Notes under the pieces: generated by a model | Database searches by the model: none | Told to the model about the DNA's origin: nothing | What the model saw: only the letters and a program-made list of their open reading frames with translations | Part shown: positions 37,235 to 48,200 of the stretch, piece by piece | How the letters are laid out: every line of letters begins with the position of its first letter | How positions within the stretch are numbered: the stretch's first letter is position 1 | Assembly: GCA_003116995.1 (NCBI GenBank) | Contig: BDSL01000097.1 | Coordinates: forward strand, 186,001-250,000 | Origin: Yamagishiella unicocca | Taxonomy: Eukaryota; Chlorophyta; Chlorophyceae; Chlamydomonadales; Volvocaceae | Length of the DNA stretch: 64,000 bases | Direction: 5' to 3' | Program-made: the position numbers and the translations under genes

Positions 37235-38387
37235 GGAGTCGGGGTTTTAGGGGCGTGTTGGTCAAGGGGTTTGTTGCATGCCAGTCCACGCGAATGGAAC
37301 CACACTCGTGTTCCACGAGTACTGTCGTTCGTCGGCCGTAACGCACACTCCTTTCGAAGGGGATTGCGTTCGCGACGGAGTTGGATACACGACGACACGT
37401 GTCCAGCCTACCAGACAAGCATCAGGTCGTATGTAATCTTCAAGATGGGCTCGTGAAGAATGCAGGATGGTGGGTTGCCTGCTCGCCTGGGGTGTAGGCG
37501 CAGAAGCGGGTGGGGTTGGGCTTCTTTGATTGGTTGGGTGTCAAAAATCTGGTCACAAGTGAGTGATACCTTATCTACTGGAGGCTGCCCTCGAGGCTGT
37601 ATCCTGAAACGTTGTCATGACACCAGCATATCACTTACCGGTATGCTGTGTGGTACATACCAAACGTGTCCATCAGCCAGTCGTGGGCATGTGGTGTGGG
37701 CCGCTGGGGTGCAACTCTCGGCTTGAATGGAAGGACAGTGGGTGAGGGCGCACATTGTTGCATCTCGAGCAGCTCGCTTTCACTGACGATATTGAATATG
37801 AAGGAGACGGCATAGGGTTGTTACCTGCTCTCAAAAACACCCGGGTTCCGGAGCATCGGTAGCTGTAAATGCGATGAACTGCCCGCCAGCGGGTACACTG
37901 GAATGGTTTCGATGACGACAGCAAAGCAGGCAGGGTGGGTCATGCTATGCCCGGTGGTGCCATTTGGACGCGGGACGCAATCTCAGCGTGCGGTGGGCCA
38001 CGACCATCTGATTGTATAAAGGCTCGGAGACAACAATTACTCAGGCAGCCTGTGGAGATGTTTCGGGTGTCAGCATTCGAACTCGCACGCCACCCTCCTT
38101 ATCAGCGCCCATATATACCCGGATGTACAAAAGCTGCCGCCGCATTCCTACACGATCCTTGGGACGCCACTAAAGCTCCACGAAGGTCAGTCTTAGAAGG
38201 CATACGGTATCACCACACAAGCCTAGAAAGCATACTCTACTCCAACTCGTGCTGCTCCGTTACAGCCACCGTAGCCTCGTCTCGCCTCCACCCCTCATCT
38301 CGACATCTACATTAGCACGCCCCTTCACAAACACCACGGTAACAGTTACTACTACTGGCGGTCTGGGGCCCACAGCAATAGGCGGTA
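37235..38387. other. No gene supported
   Basis: It contains the 3' end of the gene at 35562-37234 and otherwise no coding signal. A short fragment with the tail of the dispersed repeat (GTAACAGTTACTACTA) sits just beyond it near 38339. Confidence 0.4.
37432..37436 (+). terminator. Candidate TGTAA polyadenylation signal
   Basis: It lies 198 bases after the TAA of the upstream plus-strand gene. Confidence 0.45.
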
Positions 38388-38838
38388 CTACCACCACCGC
38401 GGACAGACCGTCATTGATTGAACATCCGTCTTCGCGGGCTTTGGCGTTCCGAAGGTACCGTCCGAGGTGCCTTCCATCGAGAACATCGCTTGGGCCCGGC
38501 TAGGACGGTGTAACGTCTCACTCACCTGCCTGTACTGTTTGTGCGTTCGGCACTACACGCATTGCAATCGGGCAGCCCAAATTCATTCCCCGCGCGCGGT
38601 CCAACTGTGAGGGCTGGGGCAACTGGCAGTGGGGGTAAATGACCCCACTCGACTTCCCAGCTGCGTCCGTGAAGCCAACCCAGGCACAGAAGGATGAATC
38701 CCAAGATCCAATCACACGCCGCTCGACACGCTTCCTCTCACCAACTGTTGTAAGTTTTTCACACGTATGGACAAACACATCAACACGGACAAGGATGTGC
38801 GCATCTGCCCGTGTGGCCAGACGAACGCGGATGCTCAT
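38388..38838 (-). CDS. Weak candidate two-exon gene
   Basis: An ATG at 38838 opens a 105-codon frame (MSIRVRLATRADAHILVRVD...) that reaches a strong donor GCAG|GTGAGT at 38519. In another frame the same stretch reads as a membrane-like peptide, and an acceptor near 38489 could lead to a tail ending at a TAG at 38390-38388. The two frames cannot be told apart by eye. It would lie in the 3' flank of the ABCA gene, on the same strand. It may be a chance frame or part of that gene's UTR. Confidence 0.2.
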
Positions 38839-39212
38839 ATAGGGAAATTTGGAAGGGTCAGAAAAACATGGGATGCAGCGCGAAGCTTCTCATGCGTATC
38901 AAGGGTTCCACACGCAAGCATTAATCACTCGATTGTGTTCCTTCTCCAGCGAATCCTTGCCAGGGAAAATCCCAGCCAGGAACAGTCCATATCTACAGGT
39001 ACCCGTATACAACTCCCGCCCATCCTGCAACCGTCATTCGCTCGCCGACTATGTGCACCATTCGCGCCCCGACTGGAGCTCTGTGAGCCAGACTGGCGCT
39101 CTGCGGGCAAACCAGTCCCTGCCATGTGTACTAACGATACAGGACAAACCGTTTCCGCCCTGCCAGCCTCCCTATTGGGACCTCCCCTTAGACGCAGCAC
39201 CATCCTCGGCGC

Positions 39213-42200
39213 TCACTGGTCCCTAGTCTCGGCGCCGATCTGCCTGGCAAACTTGATAAACACCTCCTCCAGGGTGGCGTTGGCGACGCCCCAATCCAGC
39301 ACCTGCATCTGCTCCTTTGCGCTTGCCATGGCTCCGAAGACGCCCGCAAGGGTGATGTCGGTGGTGGGCAGCTCGTATTTGAACGTGCCGCCCAGCGCGT
39401 ACGTGAGGTGGGCGTTGGGGCTCAGGCTCAAAACGAACGCCTGCGCCGCGTCCTCGTGGCCCGGCCCCACCATGAGGGTGAACACCAGGTAGCCCGCGTA
39501 GCGCGACGTGATCTCGCGGGGGTTGCCGACGCACACCAGCTGGCCGTCCACGAAGATGCCCAGGCGGTCGCACAGGATCTCCGCCTCCTCCATGGAGTGC
39601 GTGGTGAGGATGATGGCGCGACCGTCCTTGTGCTGCCGAACTACATCCCACAGGCCGCGGCGTGAGGCGGGATCCAGGCCGGTGGAGGGCTCGTCCTGGA
39701 GGCGTGCGGCAGCAGGGGACGGAGGAAGGTTTGACCAATGAAGTGTGGATGGCCGGACAGCAGGGCGCCGATCATCATAGCGGTTATAGTGGAATGCGGG
39801 ACAGGGACAAGCAGACGGCGAATGCCGGGATGGTGGTAAGGTTTGGGCCTGCGTGCGCAACAATAGGCAGCCCCCGTCAAGGGCATCCCTGTTGAGCGCA
39901 ATCCTCCCACACAGACCGCCAGGCAACGCAGCAGCCGTTCGCATCCCCCCACCAGGGGTTCGCGTATCCTCTCCAAACGCCTGAAAGGATTCGGAAACCA
40001 AAACGACAAGACAGCGCAAATGCCTCTCTCTGTAACTAGCTGGCTCCGAAACCCATCCCATGTCCGCGCGCGGCCCTCTCACCAGGTACACCACTTTGGG
40101 GTCTCTGTAACTAGCTGTCTCCGGAACCCGTCCCGTGTCCGCCCGGCCCCCCCTCACCAGGTACACCACTTGCGGATTACCGATGAAGCTGATGGCGACG
40201 CTGAGGCGGCGCTTCATGCCGCCGCTGTACGCACCCACGCGCCTCTTGCCGGCGTCGTTCACGTGCAGCTTCACCGACTTGACCGCAGCGTCCACTGCCT
40301 CCTTCAGCGGCTTGCCTGCAGGCGGTTGGCGGTTGGCGAAGGCGGTGCGGTGTGGTTGCCGCATTCATTTTACAGGGGGGCCTGGCCTGGCTGGATTGGG
40401 CCGGGCCGGGTCAGATCGTGGTTGAATTAGCATCGAGTGCACCTGCTGTGGTAGGACCAGATAGGAGGCCGTGAAGACGCCACATAATCACCCTTGAGCT
40501 CCTGAGGGCTTGCTCAGGCGAGCAGCCGTACGAGAGCCTGGTCATATTCCTGGCTGCAGGTAATGCCATGCAACTGAGTCCACCCTCCGCGGCCTCCTCC
40601 GCGGCCCCAACCCGTCGCCGCACCCACCCTTGAGCCCTTTGAGCCGGCCGTAGAACTGCAGGTGCTCCTCGCCGGTGAGCTGCTCCCACAGCAGGTTCTC
40701 CTGCGTCAGTCCGACAGGAATCCGCAGTCCAGGGAGTTTCAGCAGTTACTTCGGAGTCCAGGGAGGTTTAGCAGCTACTACGGAGTCCAGGGAGGGTTAG
40801 CAGACAGCCAGCAGGACGCCCAGCAAGGCCCGCCTAGTTGGCGTAACGGTCGCCCGTACCCTTGAACACAACACACCAGAAGAGAACACACCAACGGCTG
40901 TCTAATTCGTTTCAAACGTCAACATCATTCCGCGTCCCCCCACCAGGCACCGGACCGCACCTGCGGGCAGACGCCCATCATTCGGTAGATCTCCGGCATT
41001 CGCGTTAGCACGGAGCAGCCCTCCACCAGCGCATCACCCGCGGTGGGCTCTAGGAAGCCGGTCAGCATGTTGATGGTGGTGGTCTTGCCTGGCGGGTTCC
41101 GGGGCGGCGGCGCGATACGGGGTAAGAGCGGCGGCGGCAGGGCGGAGAGCAGGCGAAAGATGTTTGGGAGGACACCGCCCAGCAACGCGCGAAACTGCCC
41201 GTGGCGTCAGGTGCCAGACAGAAAGGGCTATGACCAACATTGGAGGCGCCCAAATGGGAGGGAGCCAGCCCAGGCCAGCCCAGCCCAGCCACGCAAGCGA
41301 GAGCCGTGCGAGGCCTCATTGGCGGGCAGCGACAGCTTTATGCCCGTTGGCAAGGATGACGTGCCAGCGGCGTGTTTCCGACCCGGATCCAAATTTTATT
41401 CAAACCCGAAACCCCGCCCCCTGGCATTCATTCTGCATCCGCCCATACCGCCGCCCTCCCCTGGACCGCCAGTGCAGCCCCGCCCGCACGACGTACCCGC
41501 TCCATTGGGCCCCAGCAGCCCGAAGCACTCGCCGCGCTCGATGCCCAGCGTCAGCGTCCGCACCGCCACTCGCTCCCGCTGCTCAGGCCCCATAACACGG
41601 CCCAGCCACCCGCCACCGCCGCGCCCCCGGGTGGCCCGGTCCTTCGCGAAGACCTTCGCCAGCCCGCGTACGACGATGGGCGTAGCGGCAAGCTCCGCCG
41701 CGCTCATCGCCGCCACGCGATCCGCCTCCGCCGCCACATCAAACGCGGTGCCGCTCTGCCCTCCGCCGCCGCCGCCGTCGCCGCCGCCGTCACCATCGGC
41801 AACGAAGCCGGCCTTGCAGCCCGCGGTCACCCGCCGTTGCACATCTCCGTCGCTGCCGCTAAGCCCGGGCGGCTCCGCCACCGCCACCTTAAGGGCCTTG
41901 GGAGATGGCACCGCCGCCGGTTGGACCAGGATGCGCGCATCTCCGACCGATGGTGCTCTCGCGCTGGTGCGGCTGATGGTGCCTGCGCTGGCGCCGGCGC
42001 TGGTGCGGCTGATATTGTCGCGATTCGTGACCCGCGCTGGGCTCGCAGGCGCCAAGGATCCGGACCTCGGGGTGTTGCCGCCCCGTGGACTGTCATCAGC
42101 ATCGAGCACAGCAGCGGCGGGCAACGCCACGGCCGTGACGGTCGGCACTCCGCCGCCCGCGCCGCCGCCGGCACTTCCCCCACACCTGCGGCTGCTAGTG

Positions 42201-45200
42201 CAGCTGCCGCCGCTGCTGCTGGTGGGGCGCCCCGGCAGCAACTCACCGTCGTCGATGGCAACGACGTCCGTAGTGACGCAGCCGTCGCCGCCGACGTCAG
42301 GGCTGCCGTCACCGCCGCCGTCAGGGCTGCGGCCGCCGCCGCCGCGGCCGTCAGGGCTGCCGCCGCCAGCGCCTGCGCCGCTGGTGCTTTCAGCGCCCTC
42401 CGCAACCGGACCGCTGCCAGTCGGTCGTGCGGCGGGGGTGGTGGGGGCGTCGGGGGTGGCAGCGGCGGCGTTGGCAGCGGGAGTGCCGGGGATAGCGCTG
42501 TACGACACCACCTCGTTGACTGGCGGTGGTTTCAGAGCTGCCACGTCGTCTTTGGGCTGCGGCCGTACGGATTGGACCGGAAGGGAGGAGAAGGCGGGGG
42601 CGGGGGCGGGTGCTGTGGGTCGGCATGGAGGTCAGGTTAGGCCAGGAGTAAGGCGTCGGACGCCCAGCGAGGTACGACGCGGCACATGGAACGACGAGGC
42701 GCGCACGAGGTGCCGGTGGGTATCGCCCACAGGCGGCAGCTGGCGGCTTCGGCCGGCATGAGGCCCGAGAGAGGCGCAGGGAGTGAGTGCGCTGCAGCAG
42801 CATTCATAGCCCCAAAGCACCCTGGCCCCAAATCAGGTGGTGGTCCCCCCCTAGGTAAGAAGGTAACTCCCCCCTCCACACGAGCTCGTATAGGACCACG
42901 AGTTTCCTGTCTACCTCCCAGCCCCCCCTGGAGCCCAGCCCACCTTGTGGGACTGCAAGAAGAAGAGGGGGTGGCGGCGAACGCCGGTGCCAGTACTCAA
43001 CACCTGCGGCGGGGGAGGCGGCCCAGGGGAGGGGAGCCGGGGGGGGAGACCAGGGGGGCGACGGCAGCATTGTTGGCCGTCCCTCTCAAAGCAGGGTCTT
43101 GTGGGTCGGTGTTCAGGTTAGAGCGGCGGAGCCCGAACCATGGCGGGTACCAGGGAAGTACCATCCGCGCACTGAACCCATCCAGCAGCTGCAGCTGAGG
43201 CCACTCGCAGGCACACAGTCCACCCCATTTTGGAACATCTGCGTGCGCCGCGCGTAGGGCGCACCTCCCACAGTCCAGAGCTTTGCGCATCTCGATGACC
43301 GCATCCCCGCGGAAACGCCCTCCCCCCGGAAATCTCTGCACCAGCTACACTTCCTATGCCAAGCAACCGGTTCTTGTCTGTACCACCCGGAAATGCCCCC
43401 GCGCTCCCCGCACGCATGTGCCGGGCCCAAACCGCAACCCCGCTTTCCCCACAGCACGCACGCCTGCCCCCCGACCAGCGATCCCGCACCTGCTCCAGGT
43501 ACCAGCCCAGGATCATGAAGATGGGCCACTCAACCGCCAGGATGACTAACACGCCCACCATGCCGTTGCCAGGGTCGTTCAGGTCCTGCCAGCGCAGCCC
43601 GTCTACGTTGGAGAATAGGGCCCGGATGGAGTACTCGGAGAACTCAAACAGACCCCTGCAGGGAGTGCAGAAGCAGGACGCGGACGCGGATGGGTCGTTG
43701 CGTCGTTGCGTCGTTGGGGCGGGTTGTTGGATTGGGATTGGGAAGGGTCATCGCGTATGACTGCAACAAACGCCCGTGAGCCCTGCACCGCCCCTAAAAT
43801 GCCCCGCTGCAGCCAAAAAAAGCGGAGGTGAGGTATACGAGCTGCGCAGGCTGCGGAGGGGGGGTTCTGGGTTGGGTTTCGGAGCGTGCACCTGTAGAGT
43901 GCAAAGCCTGGCACCAGCTGTACCGCCAGGATGTACGGCTGGGGCTGTTGCATGAGTGTGCGCAGGAGCAACTCCCCGATGAGGCCACTGGCGAAGATGT
44001 AGAGGAAGGCCACGACGGTGGCGGTGCGGGATGAGGAGAAGAAGGAGGAGGCCATGAACATAAAGGCGATCATGTTGTTGCCGAAGACGAAGTACAGCAC
44101 GATCTGCATGGCTGTGTGCCCGACACGGTGGCGGCAAATGGGGAAGTGTGAAAGTAGGTTTTAGGGATTGGGGTGGGGTGCCGGGGCCGGGTGACGCAGA
44201 TGGCAACCAGGGCGGGCAGGAGGGGCTGGGGAGGCAGGAGGGGCTGGGGAGGCAGGAGGACAAGGAGGTGGGATGCTGGAATGGTGTGGGCACAGCACGG
44301 GAGAGAGTGGAGCAGGATGTGAGGTGCGAGGCCCTCCTCACCGACTCGTCGGCCCAACACTCACTGTAGGAGCTGGTGGTGAAGAGCTTGAGCCGAATCA
44401 GCGATCCAAACACGATGAAGAAGGCCATATAGACGCAGTAGCTGCATTCAAAGGGGTGGGTTGGAGCGCAACGAAAGCTAAGCGTCTGCTGCGAGGCATT
44501 CTGTGAGGCACTATACCGGTATGTGAGGCATTGTGTGCGCAAGTTGTGAGAAAGGCGGGCCGGAATCCGCAGCATCCCTGTGCCACGACAGGACCAGGCC
44601 TTCAACTTTTGCTGCTCGGACCACGTTCGCTCACCATAACGCAGCAATATATGTCTGCTAACGCAGCCATATACGTCTGCTAACGCGGCAATATATGCAT
44701 GCTAACGCAGCAATATATGTCTGCTAACGAGCAATCGTGGTGAGAAGAGCAGTTTGTTGCGAGGTGGCAACCACAACCACAACCACCCTCAGCCACAGCT
44801 GCCCCGCCTGATCGTCAAAGCAACATCTGCTTCGCCTGCGCGCCAAAAAAGACTCGTGGGGTCAAGGCTTCGCCGCGCCACGCAGCACTCACAGCATGAG
44901 GTACCATAGGTACGTGACGAGCCAGTAGGCTCCGTCGCCCAGCCCGTGCATCTTCATCATCATGCGGAGCCGCTTCTCCTTCTCGTACACCAGCTGCTGC
45001 AGAAGCGACGGCATCAGCATCTGCACCACCCACCTGCACGAAAAGTACCGGTATGACAAGGAAGAGACTTCGGGTGGGAAGTGCAAAGCGCGACATCTAT
45101 AGGCAAGGTGGAGAGGGGAGGCGGGGCGAACGCCCTGGGAGATAAAAGGGATCTAGCAGACCCGCGCGTGGGGGAATATGCACGGCGCATCTTCGGGAGC

Positions 45201-48200
45201 CATGGCGCCAGGAGGCGGCCCCCACAACATATATCCGGCTTCAGTGCCGCTTGTACGACTATACCACCTGTACGACCGACGCCGTCGTACGGCACCGTCG
45301 TACTCACGTGTAGAACAGCGGCCCCAGGATGACGCTGAAGTCCAGTTTGAGCACGGTGGGCAGCTTGGGGAACGACATGACGCCGATCAGGCGGTTCCGG
45401 ACGTTGTACACAATCGGCAGGTCGCCTGCCGGTCAGGGGGAGCAGAGGGCGGCGGGGGAACCACCAGGGGTCAGGGGGAGCAGAGGACCACCAGGGGTCA
45501 GGACTTAGGTGTACATATCGCGTCGGCGTGTCCATGGAAGTGGTCTCAGCTATGGAATGCGGAAAGGGTAATCGCGTCGGTGTTCAGCGGCTGGAAACAA
45601 AAGAAAGGAAAGGCGAAACCTGGATCAAGTTATCAGTCAGTAGACGTCAGAGCTCATGGCCTCGGGGTTTTACTCAACGGGCAGGTGATCGTGGGCTGCA
45701 GCCAGCCTGCGAGTAGCAGGGACCAATTGTGCGGATGACGGCAAAGGCAAGAAGCTCCTGCGTTCTGACCGCGCCCTGACGGCCCAGCGCAGCGTACACG
45801 TGGGTAAGTCCGCGCCACCCACCCCAATACGTCTTGGTCCACGCCTTGGTCGCCATGTTGAGAAGCTCCGGGATGCGGTAGTTCATGGGACCGTTGTCCA
45901 GAGGCAGCGACAGGTTGTAGTACGCGTCGTAACTGCGGATGGATCGCATGTACGACGTCGTACGGGAGTCGTTGCAGAGCGCGTGTTAGGGGCAGCCGTG
46001 GGGCGTCAGCGTCGGGCGGACGTTGTCTTCACTACGGTACGCGGCCCTCCGGCACTATAGGGGCTCATACCTCATAGGGCCCACCTGCCCACCGCCCGAC
46101 CCCGCCGACTCACTTGAACGTCGTTGGACCCAGCTCCTTGAAGTTCCAGGCGCCGCCGTACTCCCGTACAAAGTACGTGCCGTCGCAGCGGGCCTGTGCC
46201 GGCAAGAGTTTGTAGATTTTGACTTCCAGGGTTTGTGGCTACAGGGTTTTAGGACAGCATCAGCGCATCGGTCGGGGCAACAGGACAGCGGCGGCAGCGG
46301 TGGCGGAGAGGAACGGCCGGCCCAGAGGGAAGAGAAGGGGAACGAGGCGGTTAGGCGCCGGCAAGTACAAGGTGACACAGAAGGTTCCGGAGCCTCGGCG
46401 AAGCCTAGAAGCCTAGCAGCCGCCCCCGCGGCTCCAGGGAGGCATGGGCACGTGCATGTGGCAGGGTGTCCGAGTCAGTGTGTTCAGCCTGCCTCGGGTC
46501 AGCGGGTTGGATGAGGTGAGAGCCTGAGCTTACGATGCCGAAGCCGCAGTAGAGGCGGCGGTCCAGGTGGGTCGCGTTGTTGGCCTCCCGCGGCAGCAGG
46601 TCCACGCAGGCCGATGTGATGCCGCTGACGGGGGAGTCCTCGAGGCCGGCCACGATCTGGGTCGCGGCGGCGGAGGGGCGGAGGAGTGGATACCGGAATA
46701 AAGAGGGGGGTTGGGGGTGGGAAGTTGGAGTGAGGTGGGTATGGGTGTCAGCCATGGAAGGCGGGAAGGCGAACGGCCGGGGAGTGCGTGATGAAGGTAG
46801 GCACGGACGAGAGGCGGGGAAGACAAGCCGAAGTACAGTCAGCTCTTGCGAAAGCGTCGTCGCCAGTGCGGTTGCGCGCGTGCCGAAGGACAGGAGGCGA
46901 AGGAGGAAGAACAGGGAAAGTGCGCGAATGGGTATGTGGGGCTCCTTGCGTCCTGGTGTGATGAACCGCGCCCGCGCTGACGGGGGAAGCTACAGGGAAG
47001 GCAGCCGGCAGACTTTACACGATCCACGGTTACCCATTCTGGGCAAAGGTCGAGCCGCAAGTCCAGTGCTGTTCAATCAGCTACCGGTAGTCAAGGCCCC
47101 CCGCCCTGTGCCCGCGCACCTTGTCGGGCGTGACGTTGAAGAACGCCAGCAGCGGGTTCATGATGACGGGGTATGTGGCGTTGTAATAGCGCAGCAGCAT
47201 CTCGGCGAGGGGGAGGGCGCTGTAGTTGGTGACTGCGGGGAGGGGAAGAGGGCAATCAAGGCGGGGCAAGAGCAGGGAGTGGGCGAGACGAAAACTAAAG
47301 AGGGCCCTATGATGTGCGTGTACGACGGTCGGGGGGCAGCGCGACAACCAGGACGGCGTGTGTAACAGGCCCCAACCCATGACCAGATGTCCGGACGCCA
47401 TTTCACGGAGTATCGGTACCGGAAACGACCCATAAGGCGCACCAAGAAGTTCCCCTCCGGGGGTCCACCCCGCGGGCAGCACCCTCCGTGCGACCCGGCT
47501 GCTGCTGCTGCTGCTGTTGTTGCCGCCGCCCTCTACATCGCCGCTGCTACCCGCAGCAGCACGCGTGAACCCCTGGGCCCGCAGCAGCACGCGTGAACCC
47601 CTGGGCCCACACCGTTCGACAAGCCGGCGGCGTTGCACTGCCCCTCCGGCAGCAAAAACTGCACTCGAGAGTTGTTGGTGTTGCCGTTAATGAAGGCGTT
47701 CTCCAGGTAGTAGTCCGTGTAGCTCCTGCCGTCCCGTGGGTCGGTGGGCGGTCAGCTCGCAGCCGTGGACACAGGGCAGCCGTACAAGACAACCTAGGAA
47801 GCCGGATAGGGTCCCCGCCAGGCATCCAAAGCCGCCCCTCAGTAAGCTTGCTTCCCAACCATCCCCCCGTCCCGCTGCAACCCGCGCGACCCACCCTGTC
47901 CACACAGACACACTCAGTCCGCTAGTGCTCGTCATGTCAACCAGTTTCGGACCACGGGTGTCATCTCTACCGTTACCAAATGAAGAGCATGAGGAGCTGC
48001 ATAGCCCCCTGCCAACACACCCCGAGGGTGCCAAAACCCTAAACCCGCCCGCCAGATGGCACCGGCACCGTGTTCCGCCGAAGGCCCCGCAGCCGCCCTC
48101 CCATCTCTCGCCCACTTGCGCCGCTGTACGCACCCAAACGCACCCAAACAGCATGGCGAAATGCCACGGACCATCGCGCACCCATCCAGCCGCGCGCCCC

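Noticed and set aside
41043..42761. 572- and 422-codon plus-strand frames
   Set aside because: They are shadows of the low-complexity linker exon of the ABCA gene. The minus-strand frame carries the Walker A and flanking motifs and splices in phase.
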